Source: Clostridia bacterium
GTDB lineage: Bacteria > Bacillota > Clostridia > Oscillospirales > Acutalibacteraceae
Assembly (NCBI GenBank): GCA_017381035.1
Contig: JAFOCW010000034.1
Location: forward strand, 1-46,416
DNA: 46,416 nucleotides
Direction of reading: 5' to 3'
The position numbers and the translations under genes were made by a program. Positions 31,872 through 40,599 of this stretch are shown here, in pieces. The notes under the pieces were generated by a model, which saw only the letters and a program-made list of their open reading frames with translations, searched no databases and was not told where the DNA came from. Position 1 is the stretch's first letter, and every line of letters starts with the position of its first letter.

Positions 31872-33793
31872 TATCTTACCTTTGCCCCCGCAGGTACGCC
31901 TTCAAGGAAAATAACCTTTACGTCGTCTTCGCCTGCATCGGCGGCAAGTATCATACCCTGCGATTCAACACCGCAAAGCTTTGCAGGCTTAAGGTTTGCA
32001 ACAACTACAACCGTTTTGCCAATTAAGTCTTCGGGGGTGTACCACTTAGCAATACCCGATGCTACGGTACGGGGTGTACCGCTTCCGTCGTCGAGTGTTA
32101 ATTTTAAAAGCTTTTTAGCCTTTGGAATGGGTTCACAGTTTACAATTTTAGCAGCACGAAGCTCTACCTTCATAAAGTCTTCAATAGAAATTTCGCTTAT
32201 AGTAGCAACGTTTTCTGCCTTTTTGCTTGCCTTTTCCTTAGCTTCGGCTTCGGCGGCAATTTCGGCTAAAGCCTTTTCGGCATCTATACGTGCAAAAATG
32301 GGGGTGGCTTCGCCAACCGTAAAGGTGGTAACTGCGCCGAACTCTAAAGCATCGTTATCATTACCGATTTGCGCCTTAATTTTAGCGGCGGCTTCGGGGG
32401 TAATGGGGGCAAGAAGACGTGAAATAATTCTTATACCTTCAAGCAAGGAAGCAAGTACCGCTTCAAGATAATCTTTCTTTTCTTCGTCCTTGGCAAGTGC
32501 CCAGGGCATAGTTTCGTCTATATACTTATTGCAACGCTTCGCAAGCTCTAACACAGCGGCGCAGGCATCGGCATTGCGGTATAAATCCATTGCCTTTTTA
32601 TAATCGGCCACGCACTGCTCTATGGTTTTAATAAGGTCAAGGTCGCACTCGTTTTCGTACTTTTTGTAGGAAACGGTGCCGCCGAAATACTTGTTTGTCA
32701 TTGCAACGGTACGGTTTACAAGGTTGCCGTAGGTGTTTGCAAGGTCGGAATTGAACTTATTTATAAAGCTTTCGTAGGTAATAGAACCATCGTTTACAAA
32801 CGAAATTTCGGAAAGCAGATAATACCTTACGGCATCGGTAGAAAATCTTGCGGCAAGCTCGTCGGCATAGATTGTGTTACCCTTGGATTTACTCATTTTA
32901 TCTTCGCCAACAAGCACCCACGGATGACCGAGTACCTGCTTTGGCAGCGGCTCGCCAAGTGCCATAAGAATAATGGGCCAATAAATTGTGTGGAAACGCA
33001 CAATGTCTTTACCAATAACGTGAAGGTCGGCCGGCCAGTATTTTTTGTACTGTTCGGTAGAGCCGTTCGGGTGGTAGCCGATACCTGTAGCATAGTTTGA
33101 AAGGGCGTCGAGCCAGACGTAAATTACGTGTTTGGGGTCAAATTCAACCGGAATACCCCACTTAAAAGAGCTACGGGAAACGCAAAGGTCGGAAAGACCC
33201 GGCTTTAAGAAGTTATTAATCATTTCGTTTTTACGGGATTCGGGCTGAATGAAGTCGGGGTGTTCTTCAATGTGCTTCATAAGCGCATCCTGATATTTGC
33301 CAAGCTTTAAGAAATAGGCTTCTTCTTTGGCGTCGGTAACGTCTCTGCCGCAGTCGGGGCATTTGCCGTCGGCAAGCTGGCTTGGGGTAAAGAAGGATTC
33401 GCAAGGAACGCAATATTTGCCTTCGTATTCGCTTTTATAAATGTCGCCCTGGTCGTAAAGCTTTTTAAACATAGCCGAAACGGCGGCTTCGTGGTCGGCA
33501 TCGGTGGTGCGAATGAACTTATCAAAGGTGGTGTTCATACTGTTCCAAACCGCTTTAATCTGGTCGGCGGCGGCATCTACGTATTCCTTGGGGGTAATGC
33601 CCTGCGCTAATGCCTTTTCTTCAATTTTCATACCGTGCTCGTCGGAGCCTGTCATAAAGAATACGTCAAAACCCTCTAAGCGCTTTTCCCTTGCAATCAT
33701 ATCGGCAAGCACAATATCGTAAGCGTTGCCAATGTGTGGCTTACTTGACGCATAGGCAATTGCCGTTGTAATGTAAAACTTTTTCTTTTCCAT
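31871..33793 (-). CDS. metG: methionyl-tRNA synthetase
   Basis: The 640-residue class I synthetase charges tRNA-Met and tRNA-fMet. The HIGH motif is PHIGNAY near residue 20, the zinc knuckle is CVPCESFFTPSQLADGKCPDC, and KMSKS appears intact in GEDKMSKSKGN. WLDALSNYATG and the anticodon-binding helical domain follow. The C-terminal Trbp111-like domain (IEDFMKVELRAAKIVNCEPI, VVANLKPAKLCGVESQGMI) aids dimerisation and tRNA binding, and resembles the domain fused to the LysRS of this window. Confidence 0.97.
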   Translation of the reverse strand: MEKKKFYITTAIAYASSKPHIGNAYDIVLADMIAREKRLEGFDVFFMTGSDEHGMKIEEKALAQGITPKEYVDAAADQIKAVWNSMNTTFDKFIRTTDADHEAAVSAMFKKLYDQGDIYKSEYEGKYCVPCESFFTPSQLADGKCPDCGRDVTDAKEEAYFLKLGKYQDALMKHIEEHPDFIQPESRKNEMINNFLKPGLSDLCVSRSSFKWGIPVEFDPKHVIYVWLDALSNYATGIGYHPNGSTEQYKKYWPADLHVIGKDIVRFHTIYWPIILMALGEPLPKQVLGHPWVLVGEDKMSKSKGNTIYADELAARFSTDAVRYYLLSEISFVNDGSITYESFINKFNSDLANTYGNLVNRTVAMTNKYFGGTVSYKKYENECDLDLIKTIEQCVADYKKAMDLYRNADACAAVLELAKRCNKYIDETMPWALAKDEEKKDYLEAVLASLLEGIRIISRLLAPITPEAAAKIKAQIGNDNDALEFGAVTTFTVGEATPIFARIDAEKALAEIAAEAEAKEKASKKAENVATISEISIEDFMKVELRAAKIVNCEPIPKAKKLLKLTLDDGSGTPRTVASGIAKWYTPEDLIGKTVVVVANLKPAKLCGVESQGMILAADAGEDDVKVIFLEGVPAGAKVR

Positions 33794-33795
33794 TT

Positions 33796-34983
33796 TTATT
33801 CCTCTTTTCTGTCAGACCTGCCACCAAGACCGGCGCAAGCAATAATTCGTTTGTTAAGGGTTTTTTCGTCTATTCCAACGCCGCCAAGTATAAGGGCGTA
33901 TAAAAGACCCGTTTGTACCCAAATTAGTGTAAGGTCGGTCATAGTATGCACCAAAACCGCCGTTGATATTGTTAAAATAAGCGTTACCGCCGCATTGTTT
34001 CTTAAAAGGGCCTTACATTCGTAAACCTTTTTGAAGTATGCCCACAGGAACAGCAGTAAAAATACGGTACCTATAATTCCGAAGGAAAGCATAGATTCTA
34101 TTGCAAAATTGTGGGTATGGGTTGTTTGATACATACTTGGATTTTGCCTTGCAATCTGGTAAAAGCTTAAAAAGCCACGGCCAAAAAGCACGTTATCGTT
34201 TATAAAGGGCATTGCTTCGTTCCATATACGAAGTCGGCGCTGACTTGTTACGTTTATTTCGCTAAGCCGTGGGAAAATATCGGGTACGGCCAAAAGCACT
34301 ATCATACAAGCGGCAACCACAAAAAGCGCAAGTGCTATGAGCTTATGTTTTTTCTTTAAAACAAGCACTATCATTATGCCAACAAAAACTTCAACAAAGG
34401 CAAACATACTTTCGCCAAGGTACATAGCGTAGGCGGCGCAGGCGGCGCAGATATAATATTTTAAAACCTTGGTTTTGTGGGAGGTTGCGTTATATGCGCA
34501 AATTATAACTATTGCCGCAAGCAGTGAACAAAAGTAGTTTTCGTTAAAAAACCACAGCTTGCAGGTGTAGCCCTTGTCTGCGCTGTTAAGCGCGTTTTCG
34601 GTAAAGGTTGCTATCACTAAGGGTATTGCCGCATAGCAACAAATATCAAGACAACGGTTAAAAACCTTTTCGGTTACGTTTGCCCTGACGTAAAAGCTTA
34701 TTACAACAATAAGGAAAAAGGCAAAACTGCAGGCAACGCCAATAAAATTCCTGAAACAAACCGCCGTAACGGTGGTATATAAGGTGAAGGCTAAAAACCA
34801 GCCCCTGCCCTTAAAGGAAAAAACCTGTTTCCGTGTTTTTTTATTTACTAAAAGGCCTATACCAATTACAATAATGGTAAGCGCTGTTATTACGTAGTGT
34901 GCAAAAACGCTTATAAAGGCAATGTATATTAAATTTTCGGGGTTACGTGCCACTTGTTTTACACGCTGTAAAATAACAATCAC
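33796..34983 (-). CDS. O-antigen-ligase-like polysaccharide polymerase/ligase
   Basis: This 395-residue polytopic membrane protein has about 10-11 hydrophobic helices. The Wzy_C/WaaL-type loop is visible: FGRGFLSFYQIARQNPSMYQ, TTHTHNFAIESMLSFGIIGT, with the conserved His of the HN pair. Such proteins join or polymerise lipid-linked glycans at the outer membrane face. In this Gram-positive it may work with the GT2 enzyme of the same operon on a surface polysaccharide. GC-rich loops are absent and the substrate is unknown. Confidence 0.8.
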   Translation of the reverse strand: MIVILQRVKQVARNPENLIYIAFISVFAHYVITALTIIVIGIGLLVNKKTRKQVFSFKGRGWFLAFTLYTTVTAVCFRNFIGVACSFAFFLIVVISFYVRANVTEKVFNRCLDICCYAAIPLVIATFTENALNSADKGYTCKLWFFNENYFCSLLAAIVIICAYNATSHKTKVLKYYICAACAAYAMYLGESMFAFVEVFVGIMIVLVLKKKHKLIALALFVVAACMIVLLAVPDIFPRLSEINVTSQRRLRIWNEAMPFINDNVLFGRGFLSFYQIARQNPSMYQTTHTHNFAIESMLSFGIIGTVFLLLFLWAYFKKVYECKALLRNNAAVTLILTISTAVLVHTMTDLTLIWVQTGLLYALILGGVGIDEKTLNKRIIACAGLGGRSDRKEE

Positions 34984-34994
34984 CTACCCGTTTT

Positions 34995-37583
34995 TTAAAT
35001 TTTAAATGCGTAATATGCCGTAAGGGCAATTATTGCCGAAACAAGCTCGAAAATAAGGCAAAGCCCCATTCCTGCAAGGCTTCCTGCCGAGCCAAGACTA
35101 AGCACCGCAAACATTGTCCAGCAAACCACCGAAGTTACGGTGTGAATAACGTAAAGCACCGTTGCGGCTGTGCGAAGCCTTAGGCTTGAAAGCAGAATTT
35201 CAAGGAAGCTGTCGGTATTGCCACGGTGGAAACCGTGTGCCGAAGCCGCTGTTGCCGGCGCCGTAGCCTTTTTGTACTGTGCCACTCCGCTGTGGTCTAA
35301 GACCTTAATAAGCTCGGGGTAAAATGCAAAATAATCGCACAGCATTTGCTCTGATATATTGGGGTCGCAGTTTTCAATAAGAAGGGTAATTCCCTTGTCC
35401 ATTAAGCGACCAAGCTTTCTTTCAACCCCTCTGTCTACCGTGTAGCCCACAACCATAAGGGCGCAGGCACGCTGGTTAACAGCCACGTAAACGGGGAAAT
35501 AGCCCTGCCTTAACAGCTTTTTATCTACTTCAAGGGGCGGAACCCTTACCCCGTGGGCTATCATTAAGGAACGGTTGCCAATAAGCACGTGGTCGTCGCC
35601 AACCCAACCCGAAATACCAAGGTTATCTTCATACTTAACGGTATCGGCTTCGGGGAGCGGGCCCTTTTCGGCCGCAATATTTTTAAATACGGGGGCCAGG
35701 GGGCTTGCAATAACGTCGGCAACAGCCGCCGCTAAAGCTAACGTTTCGTCAAGCTCGTTTGCGCTTAAGGCCTTCATATTGTAAAGCTTTATGGTGCCTT
35801 CGGGGAAAAGGTCCTGCGAAGAAACCACAACTGCGTTTATTTGTTCAATTTGCTCTGCCGAATATTTACTGCAAACGGCCGCCCTTAACCTTTTAAGCCT
35901 GTCGGCCATGCTTACGAAGGGCATTATGTCGGCAATAAAGAGTGTGGGTGCGGCGCTGAAGCTTAGCACCACGGTTGCGGCGAGCATTCCGTCGGCTATG
36001 CTGTGGGTGCTTACCCCTACCGCTACGCCTATAAATACAGCGGCAATTAAAGAAACTATTGTAACAACGTTTACCTTGCCCGACAGCGCTTTATCGGACC
36101 TGGTGTTTTTAAGGAAATCGGCAATTTCGTCGGTTTTTGTTTGGCCTGCCGCCAAAACCTCGCCCGAAATTATGCTTCGTGCCATGGCCGAAGTAACCGA
36201 AGGCTCGCCAATAAGGGTTACCGCCGTCTTTTTGCCCCTTGCGGCAACTATTTTAAAGTTGCCGAATACCGCTGCCGCCTTGCGATATGCGCAGTAGTCA
36301 TAGGAAAGAAGGGAAACCAGCGGAAGTGTTACGGTATCGAAGGGGAAAGTGCCCGAAATTATGCCGTAAATAAAGTATATTGCCGTGGCGCTAAGGGCTA
36401 GCGCTACGGGAAGCTCTATTTTACTGTTTTTGGTAAATGCGCCCTTAAAGCCGCCAAAAACGTTTGCGTTTACAAGGCAGGCGGCGGCAAAAAGCAGACT
36501 TGCCCAAATGCAAAGGGTAGATGCCGCAAAATCTGACTTAATTCCGTCAAGCAGAAAAAGACCCGAAAGTGCGGTAAAAAGCGCCGTTGCCAAAAGCCTT
36601 AGCTTTGCAAAAACGGTGGCCGCTTTTAGCATATTGCCAACACGCACAACGTCTTTTTTGCCCTTAAAATCGTCGGGGTCGGGCTCTTCGTAAAATTCTT
36701 CGGCCGAAGTTACCCTTACGGGTGCCTTTTTGGAAGAAGACGAAATATCTTCAATATTAACCGGCCTTGTGTGGCTTATAATATCTTCGTATCTTTGCTC
36801 GGCATCTGTTTCAGGGGTAAGGTTGGGAATTGTTCGTGTTCCCGTTTCGTCCTGCTGACCCATACCGCCTTGCTCTGAATAAGCGGTGGTTACCTTTTCT
36901 TCGCCCACAATATCGGTTCGGCGGCCGGTAAGGTCGTTAAACAGGGTGTCGCTTACCTTGGGGAAGGAAGCCGTTTCAAAAAGCTTTGCCGCCGAAAAGG
37001 GTTGGTCGCCTATTTTGGTGGCCGTCGGAAGCGAAGATTCCGAACTCATAAGGGTTGCCTTTTGGGGCTTCTTTTGCTCTTCGCTTTTCTTTTCGCCTAT
37101 GTTTTCTACCTCGCTTGTGCGAAGGTTGTACATTCTTGCAATTTTTTCGCTTGCTCTTTTTTCGGCCGACTCAATTATTTCTTCAACGCTTTCAAGCGTG
37201 TAATCGGGCTTTTCTTCGGCGCAGTTTACACCCTGCTCGTCGTAGATGTAGGGCATACATCTTGCAAGCAGACTGCTTGTCTTTTTGGGTTTTACGGCCG
37301 CTTCGGGTTGCGCCTTTGCCTTCGTTTCCGCCTTTTCTTCGGCCTTTTTAACTTCGGAAACCGTTCTGTTTACGCTGTTTTTAAGGGCGGCAAGCGGGCT
37401 TACGCCAAACTGTTCTGAAAAAATGGGCATAGCTTTATCGGCGTCGCCTGACGGTGCGCCGTTTTCCGAAGTGTGCTGAAGGAGTTCCCTTTCATCTTTA
37501 AAGAAAAGTATACCCCTGGTATCTTCATCGTTATTAAGCTTAGCTTTTTCGGGAAAAAGACTTCCCTTGCCCATTAATTTCAC
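34995..37583 (-). CDS. P1B-ATPase-like membrane protein lacking catalytic motifs (pseudoenzyme)
   Basis: This is an 862-residue protein. Residues 1 to about 315 are charged and low-complexity, probably disordered. From about 325 to the end the order of a P-type ATPase is kept: membrane pairs (about 325-375, 390-430), an actuator-like region, a pair (about 505-555), then P/N domains. SFSAAPTLFIADIMPF (541-556) sits where P1B pumps have the CPC motif. VVVSSQDLFPEG (585-596) replaces the DKTGT phosphorylation loop, with Ser at the Asp position. VGDDHVLIGNRSLM (661-674) matches the N-domain, and IENCDPN replaces TGDN. It is unlikely to pump and may be regulatory. It overlaps rlmB by four bases (ATGA). 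Confidence 0.75.
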   Translation of the reverse strand: MKLMGKGSLFPEKAKLNNDEDTRGILFFKDERELLQHTSENGAPSGDADKAMPIFSEQFGVSPLAALKNSVNRTVSEVKKAEEKAETKAKAQPEAAVKPKKTSSLLARCMPYIYDEQGVNCAEEKPDYTLESVEEIIESAEKRASEKIARMYNLRTSEVENIGEKKSEEQKKPQKATLMSSESSLPTATKIGDQPFSAAKLFETASFPKVSDTLFNDLTGRRTDIVGEEKVTTAYSEQGGMGQQDETGTRTIPNLTPETDAEQRYEDIISHTRPVNIEDISSSSKKAPVRVTSAEEFYEEPDPDDFKGKKDVVRVGNMLKAATVFAKLRLLATALFTALSGLFLLDGIKSDFAASTLCIWASLLFAAACLVNANVFGGFKGAFTKNSKIELPVALALSATAIYFIYGIISGTFPFDTVTLPLVSLLSYDYCAYRKAAAVFGNFKIVAARGKKTAVTLIGEPSVTSAMARSIISGEVLAAGQTKTDEIADFLKNTRSDKALSGKVNVVTIVSLIAAVFIGVAVGVSTHSIADGMLAATVVLSFSAAPTLFIADIMPFVSMADRLKRLRAAVCSKYSAEQIEQINAVVVSSQDLFPEGTIKLYNMKALSANELDETLALAAAVADVIASPLAPVFKNIAAEKGPLPEADTVKYEDNLGISGWVGDDHVLIGNRSLMIAHGVRVPPLEVDKKLLRQGYFPVYVAVNQRACALMVVGYTVDRGVERKLGRLMDKGITLLIENCDPNISEQMLCDYFAFYPELIKVLDHSGVAQYKKATAPATAASAHGFHRGNTDSFLEILLSSLRLRTAATVLYVIHTVTSVVCWTMFAVLSLGSAGSLAGMGLCLIFELVSAIIALTAYYAFKI

Positions 37584-38344
37584 CCTTGCTTTCTTGATTT
37601 AACCACGGCATACATTAAAATTCCTGCCGCTACCGATGCGTTTAACGAATTAATTTTACCAAACATTGGAAGGCTTATAATGCCGTCGCACTTACTTGCC
37701 ACAAGCCTGCCTATTCCCTTGCCTTCGTTACCTATAACAAGCGCTACGGGAATATCGAAATCGGTACGGGAGTAATCTTCCCCGTCCATATCGGCGCCGA
37801 AAACCCAAACGCCCTTTTCTTTAAGCTTTTCAATTTCGTTTGCAATGTTGGTTACCCTCGCCACTCGCATATATTCGAGTGCGCCACTTGCCGATTTTGC
37901 AACGGTTACGTTTAAGGAAGCGCTTCTGCGCTTAGGGATAATAATTCCGTGCACACCTGCCGCTTCGGCGGTACGAATAATTGCGCCGAGGTTGTGCGGG
38001 TCTTCAATTTCGTCGCAAATAATTATAAAGGGTTTTTCGCCCTTTTCTTCGGCGTATTCTAAAATGTCGGAAACCTCGTAATACTTTTGCGTGGCTATCA
38101 TAACGGCAATGCCCTGGTGGTTGGCGCCGCCCGTTAAATAGTCAAGCCGTGAAGGCGAAACTTCCTTAATTAAAATTCCTTTTGCGGCGCACTTTGCAAT
38201 AAGGGGTGCGGCCCAGCCTTCGTTCATACCGTGGGCAATAAGTAAACGGTCAATTTCACGGCCCGATTTTATTGCTTCTGTAACGGGGTTTTTACCGGCA
38301 ATAATATCGTTGCCTCTTTCTTTATTTTCAAATTCGGTAGCCAT
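37580..38344 (-). CDS. rlmB: 23S rRNA 2'-O-methyltransferase (RlmB/TrmH family)
   Basis: The roughly 254-residue SpoU-family enzyme 2'-O-methylates a ribose in 23S rRNA, probably G2251 by similarity to RlmB. An N-terminal substrate-binding domain (IAGKNPVTEAIKSGREIDRL) precedes the knotted methyltransferase motifs: DEIEDPHNLGAIIRTAEAAG, VALVIGNEGKGIG and ISLPMFGKINSLNASVAAGI. The ATG at 38344 is chosen because GGAGG at 38350-38354 is ideally placed; an upstream start at 38368 would read through it. It is the first gene of the six-gene minus-strand operon. Confidence 0.94.
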   Translation of the reverse strand: MATEFENKERGNDIIAGKNPVTEAIKSGREIDRLLIAHGMNEGWAAPLIAKCAAKGILIKEVSPSRLDYLTGGANHQGIAVMIATQKYYEVSDILEYAEEKGEKPFIIICDEIEDPHNLGAIIRTAEAAGVHGIIIPKRRSASLNVTVAKSASGALEYMRVARVTNIANEIEKLKEKGVWVFGADMDGEDYSRTDFDIPVALVIGNEGKGIGRLVASKCDGIISLPMFGKINSLNASVAAGILMYAVVKSRKQG

Positions 38345-38383
38345 TGTTACCTCCAAAATTTTTCGCATAAATATACAAAATAT

Positions 38384-38412
38384 ATTATAGCATATAATAA
38401 ATAAAAATAGAA
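38384..38412 (-). promoter_or_regulatory. promoter of the rlmB operon
   Basis: On the minus strand, TATAAT (38384-38389) is preceded by TGC, an extended -10. The -35 at 17 bp (TTCTAT, 38407-38412) is weak. Confidence 0.5.
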
Positions 38413-38502
38413 GTATTTTTTATTATAATATATATCTATAGGGCGGAAAATTCATAATAATTCGGCAAAAAGAGCGCACACTAAACAAAAGGAGTGTTCA
38501 CT

Positions 38503-39738
38503 TTGAGTAAAATTATTAAAATTGAAGCATTTGAATTATACGATTCCAGAGCAAACCCCACCGTTGCCGTTAAGGTTTTTACCGAAAAGGGCGGCGAAGG
38601 CTTCGCCATTGTGCCGTCGGGCGCATCTACGGGTATGTTTGAAGCCCATGAGCTCCGTGACGGCGGTCTTCGCCTTGGCGGCAAGGGTGTAAAAAAGGCG
38701 GTGGAGCACGTTAAAAATTTAATAACGCCGGCGCTTCTTGGCCACGAAGCCGAAAACACCGCCGAGCTCGACCGAATAATGCTAGAGCTTGACGGCACCG
38801 AAAACAAGGAACGCCTTGGTGCAAACGCCATTTTGGGCGTGTCGGTAGCATCTGCCAAGGCGGCGGCGAACGAAGCACAGTTGCCCCTTTACAAATACCT
38901 TGCAGGCGACGGAAAAATAACTCTGCCACGCCCTATGATGAACATTTTAAACGGCGGCGCACACGCATCAAACAACATTGATATTCAGGAATTTATGATA
39001 CAGCCCGTCTGCCCTGCAAGCTTTTCGGAAAGTATGGAAATCTGCACCGAAATTTACCACGCTTTAAAGGCCATTTTAAAGAAAAAAGGGCTTTCCACCG
39101 CCGTTGGCGACGAAGGCGGCTTTGCCCCCGATTTAAAGGGCGACGAAGCGGCTTTAGAGCTTTTAAGCGAAGCCATAATTGCGGCAGGCTACAGCACCGA
39201 AAAGGTTAAAATTTGTTTGGATGCGGCGGCAAGTGAATGGTACCGCAAGGACGGCATTTACCGTATGCCCAAAAGGGACATTAAAATGGACGGTGAAGGC
39301 CTTGTTGCCCTTTGGGAAAGGTATGCAAACAACTACCCCATTGCATCTATTGAAGACGGTATTGGCGAAAACGATTTTGAAAATTTTTCGCTGCTTACAA
39401 AGCGTCTTGGCGATAAAATTCAGCTTGTGGGCGACGACCTTTTTGTAACCAACGAAAAGCGCTTTAAGGCAGGCCTTTTGGCTGGCGCCGCCAACGCAAT
39501 TTTAATTAAGCCCAACCAAATAGGCACCTTAAGCGAAACCTTAAGCGTTATAAAACTTGCGCAGGAAAACGGCTATTCAGCGGTAATTTCGCACCGTTCG
39601 GGTGAAAGCGAAGATACCTTTATTGCCGACCTTGCCGTAGGTGTGGCGGCAGGACAAATAAAAACAGGCGCCCCCGCCCGAAGCGAAAGGGTTGCCAAAT
39701 ATAACCGCCTTCTTATGATAGAAAAAGAACTGCAATAA
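38503..39738 (+). CDS. eno: enolase
   Basis: The glycolytic enzyme converts 2-phosphoglycerate to phosphoenolpyruvate. The roughly 411-residue protein has SGASTGMFEAHELRDG, the Mg ligands in VKICLDAAASEW and the Glu of SIEDGIGENDF, LVGDDLFVTN, the catalytic Lys in ILIKPNQIGTLSETL and the signature VISHRSGESEDTFIADLAVG. The N-terminal DSRANPTV has Ala for the usual Gly, and the protein is somewhat shorter than most enolases. The start is TTG 38503, with AAAGGAG 8 nt upstream; GTG 38494 would lie inside that site. A TATAAT at 38424-38429 may be its -10, without a clear -35. Confidence 0.96.
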   Translation: MSKIIKIEAFELYDSRANPTVAVKVFTEKGGEGFAIVPSGASTGMFEAHELRDGGLRLGGKGVKKAVEHVKNLITPALLGHEAENTAELDRIMLELDGTENKERLGANAILGVSVASAKAAANEAQLPLYKYLAGDGKITLPRPMMNILNGGAHASNNIDIQEFMIQPVCPASFSESMEICTEIYHALKAILKKKGLSTAVGDEGGFAPDLKGDEAALELLSEAIIAAGYSTEKVKICLDAAASEWYRKDGIYRMPKRDIKMDGEGLVALWERYANNYPIASIEDGIGENDFENFSLLTKRLGDKIQLVGDDLFVTNEKRFKAGLLAGAANAILIKPNQIGTLSETLSVIKLAQENGYSAVISHRSGESEDTFIADLAVGVAAGQIKTGAPARSERVAKYNRLLMIEKELQ

Positions 39739-39835
39739 ATAATAAAGAATAAAGAAAAAATAATAAAACATGAGCACCTACGGTGCAAATATATATTAAG
39801 TCGCAAAGCGACACCTTTTTATTCTTTATAATTTC
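39739..39835 (+). repeat. AT-rich composite repeat with two mini-hairpins (copy 2)
   Basis: It begins right at the enolase stop. The A/T tract, gcacc-tac-ggtgc (39774-39786), about 13 nt of AT, gtcgc-aaa-gcgac (39800-39812) and accttttta are the same modules in the same order as the minus strand of 10028-10140. Confidence 0.7.
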
Positions 39836-39854
39836 ATATTTATTATTTAATTTC

Positions 39855-39955
39855 GTGCCGAAGGCACACATAAATTTTGCCGTAAGGCAAAGCTTCATTT
39901 GGCGAAGCCAAGCATCATACCGAAGGTGCTTCATTTTGTGGAAGACAAACCTTCA
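39855..39955. repeat. mini-hairpin array A4
   Basis: Units: gtgcc-gaa-ggcac (39855-39867), tttgcc-gtaa-ggcaaa (39876-39891, same as in A1), ttggc-gaa-gccaa (39899-39911), then weaker accgaaggt and ttgtg-gaag-acaa units, spaced by gcttcat, gcatcat and ccttcat. No coding content is seen. The whole stretch 39739-39957 is repeat. Confidence 0.8.
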
Positions 39956-39958
39956 TTT

Positions 39959-39986
39959 AAAAAAGCACCCTTTCGGGTGCTTTTTT
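39959..39986. terminator. bidirectional terminator between enolase and the cytidylate-kinase-like gene
   Basis: The stem gcaccc / gggtgc with a tttc loop is flanked by A-run and T-run (aaaaaa...tttttt), so it can act on both strands. It touches the stop codon of the minus-strand gene at 39985. Confidence 0.85.
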
Positions 39987-40581
39987 ATTCGCCAATTCTG
40001 CGTTTTACGTATTCTTTAATAAATTCCGCCGTACCCTGTGTGCCGAAATGGGTTGAGTCTATGCAAAGGTCATAGGTATCTATCTGGCCCCATTTGCCCT
40101 TACAGTAACGGTCGTGGTAATACTTACGGGTGCGGTCGTGGCGGTCCATTTTTTCAATAGCGGCGGCACGGTCTAAGCCAAACTGCTTCATAACCCTGCC
40201 GATTTTATATTCACGGTCGCCCTTAACAAATATGGAAATTACACCGTCAACGTCCTTTAAAATTTCTTCGGCGCAACGGCCAACAATTACAAACGATTCA
40301 TCCGAAGCGCCAAGACGGCGAATGTAGTCGAACTGGTGATTTGCAACGTGGTCTTCGAAGGACGTGGTGTGTCCTTTAACGGTTTTGTGGAAGAAGGGAC
40401 GTCTTTTCTTTTTAGCGTATGCCATAAGCTGTTCGGCATCTACGTCAAGCTCTTCGGCAACCTTTTCAACAATGTTGCGGTCGTAAAGGTTAACGCCGAG
40501 TTCTTTAGCCAAAGCTCTGCCAATGTGCTTTCCGCCGCTACCAAATTCACGGCCAATAGCAATAATAAAACGTTTTGACAT
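39985..40581 (-). CDS. cytidylate kinase-like family protein
   Basis: The 198-residue P-loop protein of the Cytidylate_kin2 family begins with IAIGREFGSGGKHIGRALAK (the loop GREFGSGG). SFVIVGRCAEEIL, SIFVKGDREYKIGRVM and DRHDRTRKYYHDRYC supply the LID-like basic residues. This family is widespread in Clostridia and its true substrate is uncertain. It differs from the canonical Cmk. It is last in an operon, 18 bp after the permease. Confidence 0.88.
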   Translation of the reverse strand: MSKRFIIAIGREFGSGGKHIGRALAKELGVNLYDRNIVEKVAEELDVDAEQLMAYAKKKRRPFFHKTVKGHTTSFEDHVANHQFDYIRRLGASDESFVIVGRCAEEILKDVDGVISIFVKGDREYKIGRVMKQFGLDRAAAIEKMDRHDRTRKYYHDRYCKGKWGQIDTYDLCIDSTHFGTQGTAEFIKEYVKRRIGE

Positions 40582-40599
40582 AAATTTACCCCCTTTTTA

